This document shows, one piece after another, positions 1-5,594 of a stretch of DNA of 6,591 bases. Source of the DNA: Lachnospiraceae bacterium (GTDB lineage: Bacteria > Bacillota > Clostridia > Lachnospirales > Anaerotignaceae); the NCBI GenBank assembly GCA_028695945.1, contig JAQVIB010000118.1, forward strand, positions 1 to 6,591, read 5' to 3'. The notes under the pieces were generated by a model. The model was not told the DNA's origin and searched no databases. It saw nothing but the letters and a program-made list of their open reading frames with translations. Each line of letters begins with the position of its first letter. The stretch's first letter is position 1. The position numbers were made by a program, and so were the translations under genes.

Positions 1-1074
1 GACGAAAAATCAAAAATGAATGTAGAGGTTACACCAACAGGTTCGTTAAGCCTTGATATTGCCCTTGGTGCAGGCGGTATTCCTAAGGGTCGTATTATCG
101 AAGTTTATGGTCCAGAATCATCAGGTAAAACCACACTTGCGTTGCACATGGTAGCAGAGGTGCAAAAGAGAGGTGGAATTGCAGGGTTTATTGATGCAGA
201 ACATGCCCTTGACCCTATATATGCAAAAAATCTTGGTGTGGATATTAATAACCTTTACATATCACAGCCAAATGACGGAGAGGAAGCACTGGAAATTACT
301 GAAACAATGGTGCGTTCTGGTGCTATTGATATTATTATTGTAGACTCTGTTGCTGCCCTTGTTCCAAAGGCTGAAATCGAGGGGCAAATGGGCGATAGTC
401 ATATGGGTCTGCAAGCAAGGCTTATGAGTCAGGCTTTAAGAAAACTGACAGCAAGCATAGGTAAAACAAAATGTACGGTTATTTTTATTAATCAGTTGCG
501 TGAGAAGATTGGAACTTCCTATGGAAATCCAGAAACAACAACAGGTGGTCGTGCCCTTAAGTTTTATGCTTCTGTAAGAATGGATATAAGAAGAATAGAA
601 ACTTTAAAAAATGGTACGGAAATGATTGGAAGCCGAACGAAGGTTAAAGTTGTTAAAAATAAAATTGCACCTCCATTTAAAACAGTTGAATTTGATATTA
701 TGTATGGACAAGGAATATCAAAAGAAAGTGATATATTGGATTTGGCAGTTGAAATTGAAGTGGTTAAAAAAAGTGGTTCATGGTACTCTTACAATGAAAC
801 AAGAATTGGTCAGGGTAGAGAAAATGCAAAGCAGTATCTCATAGATAATCCGGAAGTGGCGGCTGAAATTGATGCGACAGTAAGAGCTCATTTTGGTTTT
901 ACAGCAGACGGAACTAAAATTAAGGTGGAAGAAAAAACAGAGCCTAAAGACAAAAAGGTTAAGAAAGAAAAAGCAGACAGTGATGATAAAGCGGAAGAAT
1001 TTGAACTTACAGAAGATGAAAATGTTTGTGATGAAAAAACGGCTAAAGAGTTGCTTATGGAGCAGGATAGCTGA
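1..1074 (+). CDS. recA: RecA recombinase, 5'-truncated by the window edge
   Basis: RecA is the cytosolic ATP-dependent recombinase that forms filaments on single-stranded DNA, catalyses strand exchange and triggers LexA self-cleavage. The frame is open from base 1 (DEKSK then MNVEV), so the ATG at 16 is an internal Met matching E. coli Met35, and about 30 N-terminal residues lie outside the window. Counting from that Met, I see Walker A GPESSGKT (32-39), the catalytic Glu in GEEALEI (89), Walker B IIIVD (106-110), loop L1 QMGDSHMG (124-131), Gln160 in INQLR (E. coli Gln194), and loop L2 with NPETTTGG (171-178). All key residues are present. The tail after about residue 295 is roughly 58 residues long, against about 24 in E. 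coli, and is lysine-rich first and acidic at the end. The identification is certain. Confidence 0.98.
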   Translation, partial: DEKSKMNVEVTPTGSLSLDIALGAGGIPKGRIIEVYGPESSGKTTLALHMVAEVQKRGGIAGFIDAEHALDPIYAKNLGVDINNLYISQPNDGEEALEITETMVRSGAIDIIIVDSVAALVPKAEIEGQMGDSHMGLQARLMSQALRKLTASIGKTKCTVIFINQLREKIGTSYGNPETTTGGRALKFYASVRMDIRRIETLKNGTEMIGSRTKVKVVKNKIAPPFKTVEFDIMYGQGISKESDILDLAVEIEVVKKSGSWYSYNETRIGQGRENAKQYLIDNPEVAAEIDATVRAHFGFTADGTKIKVEEKTEPKDKKVKKEKADSDDKAEEFELTEDENVCDEKTAKELLMEQDS

Positions 1075-1102
1075 GAATTTTTGAAAGCTAAGAAATTACA
1101 CA

Positions 1103-1127
1103 AAGGGTATTGTTTTTTAATTCCCTT
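1103..1127 (+). repeat. Hairpin A, 9-bp inverted repeat with T-rich loop
   Basis: The arms AAGGGTATT (1103-1111) and AATTCCCTT (1119-1127) pair over 9 positions with one T:T mismatch, around the loop GTTTTTT. It lies 28 nt after the recA stop. The T run is in the loop and not after the stem, so it does not look like an intrinsic terminator on this strand. It closely resembles hairpin F at 1357-1381, which also has AAGGG and AATTCCCTT arms and a T-rich loop. Confidence 0.6.
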
Positions 1128-1172
1128 GGATTGAAGACAAACATATAAACTGAAATTAATCGCTGAAGGTTT

Positions 1173-1195
1173 GGAAACTAAGAGTTCCTATTTTT
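1173..1195 (+). terminator. Weak candidate terminator after recA
   Basis: GGAAACT (1173-1179) can pair with AGTTCC (1183-1188) with one bulged A and the loop AAG. A T-rich tail, TATTTTT, follows at 1189-1195. The stem is short and A/T-rich, so termination would be inefficient. It is an alternative to the longer stem at 1236-1286 as the end of the recA transcript. Confidence 0.3.
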
Positions 1196-1205
1196 AAATC
1201 GTGAA

Positions 1206-1224
1206 GGCGGAATTCATTTCCGCT
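1206..1224 (+). repeat. Hairpin B, 6-bp inverted repeat
   Basis: GCGGAA (1207-1212) and TTCCGC (1218-1223) pair perfectly around the loop TTCAT, with a possible closing G-T pair at 1206/1224. There is no T tract, so it is not a terminator. It is part of the hairpin series between recA and recX and may be one arm of a larger RNA fold. Confidence 0.45.
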
Positions 1225-1235
1225 GTAACGCAAAG

Positions 1236-1286
1236 AAAGTCAGTATTTTCAAGGCTTTTAAGCCTGATTTGAAAATGCTGACTTTT
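1236..1286 (+). terminator. Hairpin C, long 17-bp stem with T4 tail, terminator-like
   Basis: The left arm at 1236-1252 (starting AAAGTCAGT) pairs with 1269-1285 (ending GCTGACTTT) over 17 positions, with one G-T wobble at 1244/1277. The apex holds a small nested stem, GGCT/AGCC, at 1253-1264. Four T residues sit at 1283-1286. It is the most stable single stem in the interval and could end recA transcription. The outer left flank is A-rich, so it might also act on the opposite strand, although no gene there needs it. The hairpin is certain; its job as a terminator is inferred. Confidence 0.5.
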
Positions 1287-1300
1287 ATCATACCAGTGGC

Positions 1301-1329
1301 TAAATCAAGTCGGCTTGCGACTTGATTTA
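1301..1329 (+). repeat. Hairpin D, perfect 12-bp inverted repeat
   Basis: TAAATCAAGTCG (1301-1312) and CGACTTGATTTA (1318-1329) are perfect reverse complements around the loop GCTTG. No T tract follows, because the next hairpin begins at the very next base. The bases GGCTT at 1312-1316 could also pair with AAGCC at 1260-1264 in the apex of hairpin C, which would be a loop-loop contact; this is speculative. Confidence 0.8.
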
Positions 1330-1356
1330 CAGAGTGTAGACTTTGTCTACACTCTG
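1330..1356 (+). repeat. Hairpin E, perfect 12-bp inverted repeat
   Basis: CAGAGTGTAGAC (1330-1341) and GTCTACACTCTG (1345-1356) are perfect reverse complements around a TTT loop. It starts directly after hairpin D and ends directly before hairpin F. The arm sequence is unrelated to that of D or F, so these are three different palindromes and not a tandem repeat of one unit. Confidence 0.8.
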
Positions 1357-1383
1357 AAGGGATTGCTTTTGCAATTCCCTTTT
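1357..1383 (+). repeat. Hairpin F, 10-bp stem with T-rich end before recX
   Basis: AAGGGATTGC (1357-1366) pairs with GCAATTCCCTT (1371-1381) over 10 bp with one bulged T at 1375, around a TTTT loop. Only four T residues (1380-1383) end the stem and tail, so it could be at most a weak terminator. It ends about 10 nt before the recX ribosome binding site and might affect ribosome access. Its arms resemble those of hairpin A at 1103-1127. Confidence 0.7.
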
Positions 1384-1392
1384 GGCATAGAG

Positions 1393-1400
1393 AGAAGGTG
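1393..1400 (+). promoter_or_regulatory. Ribosome binding site of recX
   Basis: AGAAGGTG lies 5 nt before the ATG at 1406 and supports that start codon. Confidence 0.75.
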
Positions 1401-1405
1401 TAAAA

Positions 1406-2044
1406 ATGGTTGTTACAAGTATAGAGCCACAGAAAAAAAATTCAGAACGCTACAATATTTTTATTGATGGCAAGTTTGCTTTTGGACTTATTATGGAAGA
1501 CATATTATATTTCAAAATTAAAGAAGATAATGAAATTTCTGAGGGAAAATACTACTATATAAAGGATACTGTTCTATATATAAAAGCTCAAAACATAGCA
1601 CTTAATTATCTTGGTTACAAAATGCGTACTGAAAAAGAAGTGAGGAAGAAGCTTTTTGAAAAAGAATATGACGAGGAAATTATTGACAAGGTAATTGAAT
1701 TTTTAAAAAACTATAACTATGTTGACGACTTTAAATATGCCCAAAGTTACATAAATGAAGTGCAGAACCTTAACCCTAAAGGAAGTTATGCAATTAAGCA
1801 AAAGCTTAAAGAAAAGGGCATTAGCGACATTATTATAGCCGATGTATTGGACGATTGCGACCTTGATGAGGAAGAAGGTGCACAGACACTTCTATGCAAA
1901 AAGTTAGGTGAACGAAGAGAGGTTTCTTTTAAAGAAAAGAAAAAACTCCATGATTTTCTATTAAGAAGAGGCTATTCTTATGGTATAATAAAAAAAGCTT
2001 TTGAAAGTCTTGAAATAAAATTAGAGGAAATGGCTGACGATTAA
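1406..2044 (+). CDS. recX: RecX, regulatory protein of RecA
   Basis: RecX binds RecA filaments and modulates (usually inhibits) ATPase and strand exchange. The 212-residue product has the extended Firmicutes form: an N-terminal beta-rich segment (about 1-45, with RYNIFIDGKFAFGL at 15-28), then three helical RecX repeats at roughly 64-108, 110-155 and 156-205. The typical signature is KMRTEKEVRKKL (72-83) followed by YVDDFKYAQSYI (105-116) in the first two repeats, and FLLRRGYSYGIIKKAF (184-199) in the third. It lies directly downstream of recA, the usual place for this gene, but the 331-nt hairpin-rich gap suggests its level is set apart from recA. The ATG at 1406 is backed by a ribosome binding site. 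I see no promoter, so it is probably transcribed by readthrough from recA. It has no signal peptide and should be cytosolic. Confidence 0.93.
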   Translation: MVVTSIEPQKKNSERYNIFIDGKFAFGLIMEDILYFKIKEDNEISEGKYYYIKDTVLYIKAQNIALNYLGYKMRTEKEVRKKLFEKEYDEEIIDKVIEFLKNYNYVDDFKYAQSYINEVQNLNPKGSYAIKQKLKEKGISDIIIADVLDDCDLDEEEGAQTLLCKKLGERREVSFKEKKKLHDFLLRRGYSYGIIKKAFESLEIKLEEMADD

Positions 2045-2061
2045 TAAAAATTGGCAGTTGC

Positions 2062-2067
2062 AGGGGG
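2062..2067 (+). promoter_or_regulatory. Ribosome binding site deciding the TPR gene start
   Basis: AGGGGG lies 5 nt before the ATG at 2073. An in-frame TTG at 2058 lies upstream of this site and has no ribosome binding site of its own, so ATG 2073 is preferred. Confidence 0.7.
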
Positions 2068-2072
2068 AAAAT

Positions 2073-4760
2073 ATGGCTTACTATATGGGAGACATTGTAA
2101 GACTTAGAAATAAATTTTTTGAATCTTACAACGACGGAGAATACACCGATGCAATTAAGTATGGGACGGACATAATTAAACTTTATAATGAAAACAGTGA
2201 TACAGAAAACCTTGAATATGCAAATGATATTAATAATATGGCAATAGTATATGATGATATTATGGCACATGAAAAGGCAATAAAATTGTATAAACAGGCT
2301 GCAGAAATTAAGCAAAAACTAACTGGCGATAATACGCTAAGTTATGCGGATACCATTAGTAATCTTGCAGTTTCGCTTAGCTTTGAAGCAAAGCATAGCG
2401 AAGCGGTTGTACTGCACAGAAAGGCATTAAAAATACGTAAGGAGCTTTTGCCTGAAAACCATAGGGACTGCACCATAAGTATGTATAATTTGGCAAGTTC
2501 TTATGAGGATTTAAAAAAGTATGACAGAGCCTTAAATTGTTTTCAAATTGCCCTTAAATGTGCAGATAAACAGCAGGATTTTACTAAAAAGGACTATGCG
2601 GATATTTTGTGTGGATATGCTCGTGTGCTTGCGAAAAAAGGAAAGTACAAAAAATCTATTTCAAACTACTGCAAAGCTGTAGAAATAGTAAAAATGGAAG
2701 AAGGGGAAAAGAATTTCTATTATCTTTCAACATTACTTGAAGCTGCAAATGTATGCGAAAAGGCAAAGCTCTATGACCAGGCAGTGGTGTATTATAAGCG
2801 TGCCATAGACAGTAGGAAAACTATGATGGAAAAAACCCATTTGGATTATATTGCAAATCTTAATTCCTTAGCAGGAGCATTTGTTAAGAGAAGAGATTTT
2901 GATAGAGCAATTGAAACTCATAAAGAGGCCCTTTCCATACTTAAAAATATAGTTGGAGAGGAACATCATTTTTATGCAGACTGCATTAATAATATTGGTG
3001 TTGACTATTATAAAAAGTGTGATTACACTTCAGCAATGGAATATATTGAAAAAGCTTTGGATTTGAAGAAAAAGGTTTATGGAGCCAACAACTTAGCGTA
3101 CACAATAAGTCTTGAATGTATGGGAAACATTCATTTAGGGCTTAAAAACTATGATGAAGCATATGAAAAGTACAGTGAGGTACGTTTGATACGCAAGCAG
3201 GTTTCTGGTGAAAATAATCTTTTATACATAGAATCATTAATGAATTTTGGCAAACTGTTTATGGAACAAAACAAGGTGAGCCGTGCTGAGGAACAAATGC
3301 GTGAAGCACTTAAACTTAGAAAAAATCTTGAACAACCTCAAGATATGTCTATGGTTATAAATCTTAATTATTTAGCAGAAATCATGGAGAAAAAAGGCGA
3401 GTTTGACGATGCCGTAACATATATGCAAGAGGCACTTTCCACAAGAAAAGCTATTTACGGAAGAAGTCATCCACGTTACGCAAGAGGACTTTATTTTGCC
3501 GCAATTATGGAGATGAAGTGTGGAAGATATGAAGATGCCTTAAATGATTTTCATTTTGCTTTAGAGATACAGAGCGAATGCGTTGGTGAGGATAATCCAG
3601 ATTTTAAGGATACTGCAAAAGAACTTAAAAACGCAAGGATGAAACTTTGTGATTACTACATGGAGTTTAATCAACTGGATAAAGCTGTTGAACATTTTGA
3701 AAAAGCAATGGAGCTTTTTGGAAGCAGAGATATAATAGAAAGACTTGAATTTGTTATAAAATATGCCCATATATATAGTAGCATAGGAAGAAGAGAATAT
3801 GCCTTCAGGCTTTTGGACGATGCAAAAATTGAAATTGCAGAGAGAGAAGGCGAATGTTCTTTGCTATTTTCAAATGCACTAAAAGCAGAGGGCAAATTGA
3901 TGGTAGCAATTGGAGATATAAAAAACGGAGAAAAGAACCTAATTAAAGCATTGGAAACGGAATATATACTTCTGGTAGACGCAGAAGGCTCAACTGCGGA
4001 AATTTCAGTATTTATGGCGGATGCTCTTTTTGCAAATGGCGACAATGAAAGGGCAAAGGAATATTATAGAAAAGCTGAAAAACATGATGATGAATATGGA
4101 ACACGTTCAAAAGCAGGCTTAGGCTTTTGTGCTTTTGCAAAAAAAGATTACGACACAGCGTACCAGTATTTCCAAGAGGCAAAACTTGGTTTTGAAAAAT
4201 TTATTGGGACTGAAAATATTGAATTTGCAAAAATAACAAAGGGTATGGCTGTTATTGAGGGGAAAAACAAAGACTATGAATCAGCTTCAAATAGTCTTGA
4301 AAGAAGTGTATCAACAAGAAGGGTTTTGGAAATATTTGATAAAGAGTATGTTGATGATTTAATTAAGCTTTCAGTATTAAATAAGCGTGTTGATAAAAAA
4401 GCAGAGGCATGTGAAAATTTAAGTGAAGCTGCTGCAATTGTTAACAAAAATGAGGGTGACAGTGAATATTTTGCCAGTCTATTAACAAAAACGGCAAAGC
4501 TTAACATTGAAGTGAAAAATTATCCCCTTGCGGAAATTTTGCTTACCAAATCGGCTGAAATATATGACAAGGTTTTTGGAAAATACAGTGACGAGTTTGC
4601 AACTGTTATATATGATATGTTAAAGCTTTATATAAAGACAAAAGAAACAGAGAAAGCTGACGAGTGTTTAGAAAAGCTTGAAGAAATAACACTTAAAAAC
4701 TCAAACAGCAGGTTTTGCAGTGAAAAATATGCTAAAGATTTTCAGAAATTAAAAAAATGA
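2073..4760 (+). CDS. Large tetratricopeptide-repeat protein, function unknown
   Basis: This 895-residue protein is built almost end to end of TPR helix pairs of the 42-residue, kinesin-light-chain-like type. Eleven regular units run from about 48 to 509 (462 residues, exactly 11 x 42), each with a pattern such as YA..I.NLA......Y..A...Y..AL.IRK..... Clear examples are YADTISNLA (91-99) and FYADCINNIG (300-309). Units from 510 to 716 are more irregular, and the 42-residue spacing returns from 717 to about 880. I see no signal peptide, membrane helix, helix-turn-helix, nucleotide-binding motif or enzyme domain, so a cytosolic scaffold or peptide-binding role is inferred. It starts 28 nt after recX and is probably cotranscribed with it; a functional link to RecA/RecX is untested. 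No clear terminator follows before the rplU promoter. The repeat class is certain but the function is not known. Confidence 0.93.
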   Translation: MAYYMGDIVRLRNKFFESYNDGEYTDAIKYGTDIIKLYNENSDTENLEYANDINNMAIVYDDIMAHEKAIKLYKQAAEIKQKLTGDNTLSYADTISNLAVSLSFEAKHSEAVVLHRKALKIRKELLPENHRDCTISMYNLASSYEDLKKYDRALNCFQIALKCADKQQDFTKKDYADILCGYARVLAKKGKYKKSISNYCKAVEIVKMEEGEKNFYYLSTLLEAANVCEKAKLYDQAVVYYKRAIDSRKTMMEKTHLDYIANLNSLAGAFVKRRDFDRAIETHKEALSILKNIVGEEHHFYADCINNIGVDYYKKCDYTSAMEYIEKALDLKKKVYGANNLAYTISLECMGNIHLGLKNYDEAYEKYSEVRLIRKQVSGENNLLYIESLMNFGKLFMEQNKVSRAEEQMREALKLRKNLEQPQDMSMVINLNYLAEIMEKKGEFDDAVTYMQEALSTRKAIYGRSHPRYARGLYFAAIMEMKCGRYEDALNDFHFALEIQSECVGEDNPDFKDTAKELKNARMKLCDYYMEFNQLDKAVEHFEKAMELFGSRDIIERLEFVIKYAHIYSSIGRREYAFRLLDDAKIEIAEREGECSLLFSNALKAEGKLMVAIGDIKNGEKNLIKALETEYILLVDAEGSTAEISVFMADALFANGDNERAKEYYRKAEKHDDEYGTRSKAGLGFCAFAKKDYDTAYQYFQEAKLGFEKFIGTENIEFAKITKGMAVIEGKNKDYESASNSLERSVSTRRVLEIFDKEYVDDLIKLSVLNKRVDKKAEACENLSEAAAIVNKNEGDSEYFASLLTKTAKLNIEVKNYPLAEILLTKSAEIYDKVFGKYSDEFATVIYDMLKLYIKTKETEKADECLEKLEEITLKNSNSRFCSEKYAKDFQKLKK

Positions 4761-4789
4761 AACATTTTCGAAAAAAAAGATGAATATTA

Positions 4790-4818
4790 TTGACAGTTAT
4801 GGTATTTCGTGATAACAT
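4790..4818 (+). promoter_or_regulatory. Sigma-A promoter of the rplU-prp-rpmA operon
   Basis: A consensus -35 TTGACA (4790-4795) is separated by 17 bp from -10 TAACAT (4813-4818). A TGA just before the -10 (4810-4812) fits an extended -10. Transcription should start near 4825. It lies 30 nt after the TPR gene stop and ahead of the L21 leader, where a ribosomal-protein promoter is expected. Confidence 0.85.
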
Positions 4819-4823
4819 ACTTT

Positions 4824-4846
4824 AGTGCGTTTAGTACGCATTTTTT
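4824..4846 (+). terminator. Short hairpin with T6 tract at the 5' end of the leader
   Basis: AGTGCGT (4824-4830) pairs with ACGCATT (4836-4842), including one G-T pair, around the loop TTAGT. T residues run from 4841 to 4846. This has the form of an intrinsic terminator, but it begins at the predicted start of the rplU transcript. It may end transcripts coming from the TPR gene, or be a 5' structural or attenuating part of the rplU leader. GTGCG at 4825-4829 can pair instead with CGCAC at 4850-4854. Confidence 0.5.
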
Positions 4847-4920
4847 AGCCGCACGGAGAGGTTGGAAACTTGAAGAATGGCTTTGAGTACCGTATTCGGC
4901 GAGTATACTGCGAGGAGGTG
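4847..4920 (+). promoter_or_regulatory. L21 ribosomal-protein leader RNA
   Basis: The 5' UTR of rplU carries segments I recall as typical of the Firmicutes L21 leader family (Rfam L21_leader): CCGCACGGAGAGG (4849-4861), GGCTTTGAGTACCG (4879-4892), and CGAGTATACTGCGAGGAGG (4900-4918) running into the ribosome binding site. Possible pairings are AGGTT (4859-4863) with AACTT (4867-4871), AGCC (4847-4850) with GGCT (4879-4882), and CGCA (4850-4853) with TGCG (4909-4912). Such leaders are thought to give autoregulation by a ribosomal protein of the operon. Identity rests on remembered motifs and on position before rplU; the regulator was not tested here. Confidence 0.8.
4913..4920 (+). promoter_or_regulatory. 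Ribosome binding site of rplU, supporting a GTG start
   Basis: AGGAGGTG is a full-strength Shine-Dalgarno sequence 5 nt before the GTG at 4926. It supports GTG as the start, giving the usual L21 N terminus MYAIIETGGKQY. It is part of the L21 leader, so its exposure may be regulated. Confidence 0.85.
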
Positions 4921-4925
4921 TACGT

Positions 4926-5237
4926 GTGTACGCAATTATTGAAACTGGTGGAAAGCAATACAAAGTTGCTGAAGGTGATGTAATCACTGTTGAGAAGTTA
5001 GGTGTTGAGGCAGGTAGCGATTTCGTATTTGATAAAGTTTTAGTTTTATCAAATGAGGGTGAATTGTCTGTTGGTGCTCCTTATGTATCTGGTGCTAGTG
5101 TATCAGCTAGTGTAATTGGCGAAGGAAAAGCTAAAAAGGTTATTATTTACAAATATAAATCTAAAAAAGGCTTTCACAAAAAAAGAGGTCACAGACAGCC
5201 ATTTACAAAATTACAGATTAGCAAAATTACTCTTTAA
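4926..5237 (+). CDS. rplU: 50S ribosomal protein L21 (bL21)
   Basis: bL21 is a structural protein of the large ribosomal subunit that binds 23S rRNA. The 103-residue product matches the normal family length. It opens with MYAIIETGGKQYKV and has the conserved basic rRNA-binding stretch YKYKSKKGFHKKRGHRQ (75-91) followed by PFTKLQI (92-98). The start codon is GTG, fixed by a strong ribosome binding site and by the conserved N terminus. It is the first gene of the rplU-prp-rpmA operon, preceded by a sigma-A promoter and the L21 leader. Confidence 0.98.
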   Translation: MYAIIETGGKQYKVAEGDVITVEKLGVEAGSDFVFDKVLVLSNEGELSVGAPYVSGASVSASVIGEGKAKKVIIYKYKSKKGFHKKRGHRQPFTKLQISKITL

Positions 5238-5246
5238 TTTTTAGTT

Positions 5247-5594
5247 ATGATAAAAGTTAAAATTTATCGTAATAACAAATTAAAAATTTATGGATTTCAA
5301 TTGTCGGGGCATGCGGATTTTTCCGATGACGGCGATGACATAATCTGCTCGGCTGTAAGCATTTTGGTTATAAACACTATTAATGCTATAGAAACCTTTA
5401 CAGACGAAGAATTTCAGACTGATGCAGACGAGATAGAAGGCGGATTCATAAAATATTCTTTGCCGCTTATTAAAAACGGGAAAGAAAATAAAGACGTGGA
5501 GCTTTTATTGGAAACAATGCTCCTAGGGCTTAACAACATTGAAAACGAGTATGGTTGTTATATAAAGATTAACGACGAAGGAGGTAGAGTATAA
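5247..5594 (+). CDS. prp: Prp cysteine protease that processes L27
   Basis: Prp (formerly YsxB) is a cytosolic cysteine protease that removes the N-terminal extension of L27 in Firmicutes. The 115-residue product has the catalytic His22 in the GHADF motif and catalytic Cys34 in DDIICSAVS, the same numbers as in the S. aureus enzyme. The substrate gene follows at once: the prp stop TAA shares a base with the rpmA ATG. The gene sits 9 nt after the rplU stop. The bases before its ATG (TTTTTAGTT) contain no Shine-Dalgarno sequence, so translation probably depends on coupling to rplU and should be low, which would suit an enzyme needed in small amounts. The start agrees with the usual N terminus of the family. 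Confidence 0.95.
   Translation: MIKVKIYRNNKLKIYGFQLSGHADFSDDGDDIICSAVSILVINTINAIETFTDEEFQTDADEIEGGFIKYSLPLIKNGKENKDVELLLETMLLGLNNIENEYGCYIKINDEGGRV
5578..5585 (+). promoter_or_regulatory. Ribosome binding site of rpmA
   Basis: AAGGAGGT lies inside the end of prp, 8 nt before ATG 5594 and 11 nt before the next ATG at 5597. The spacing favours 5594, which also gives the standard 9-residue L27 extension. Confidence 0.8.

Larger units (their letters stand above)
1075..1405. other. Gene-free recA-recX interval rich in inverted repeats
   Basis: This 331-nt stretch holds no plausible coding sequence and no clear promoter. From left to right it contains a hairpin at 1103-1127, a weak bulged hairpin with a T-rich tail at 1173-1195, a 6-bp hairpin at 1206-1224, a long 17-bp stem at 1236-1285, and three directly abutting hairpins between 1301 and 1381. 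The recX ribosome binding site follows. The density of near-perfect stems far exceeds what one terminator needs. It suggests either a structured RNA or a dispersed palindromic element. I do not recognise it as a named RNA family. Confidence 0.75.

Noticed and set aside
16..18. ATG at 16 as the recA start codon
   Set aside because: The frame is open to base 1 with RecA-like residues before it, and this Met aligns with E. coli RecA Met35; the true start lies upstream of the window.
1168..1185. Similarity of GGTTTGGAAACTAAGAG to GGTTGGAAACTTGAAG in the L21 leader (about 4860-4875), suggesting a second leader RNA
   Set aside because: The match is short and gapped, and the other L21 leader motifs (GAGTACCG, ACTGCGAGGAGG) are absent near 1168.
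1173..1188. LexA/SOS-box-like dyad GGAAACTAAGAGTTCC before recX
   Set aside because: It lacks the GAAC and GTTC half-sites of the Firmicutes SOS box; it is better read as a weak hairpin.
1301..1381. CRISPR array or integron attC sites for the hairpin cluster
   Set aside because: There is no repeated unit with regular spacers, no cas or integrase gene nearby, and the three palindromes have different sequences.
2058..2060. TTG at 2058 as the start of the TPR gene
   Set aside because: It has no ribosome binding site of its own, while ATG 2073 lies 5 nt after AGGGGG.
1929..2315. Minus-strand open frame across the end of recX and the start of the TPR gene
   Set aside because: It lies antisense to two well-supported genes, has a low-complexity Ile/Phe/Tyr/Cys-rich product and shows no family motif.
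3671..4045. Minus-strand open frame of 124 codons inside the TPR gene
   Set aside because: It mirrors the codon pattern of the TPR gene, is Ser/Ala-rich with no motif, and the sense frame is clearly a real repeat protein.
4761..4789. Terminator for the TPR gene at the TTTTCGAAAA palindrome
   Set aside because: The stem is only A-T pairs plus a C-G core with no loop and is followed by A residues, not T residues.
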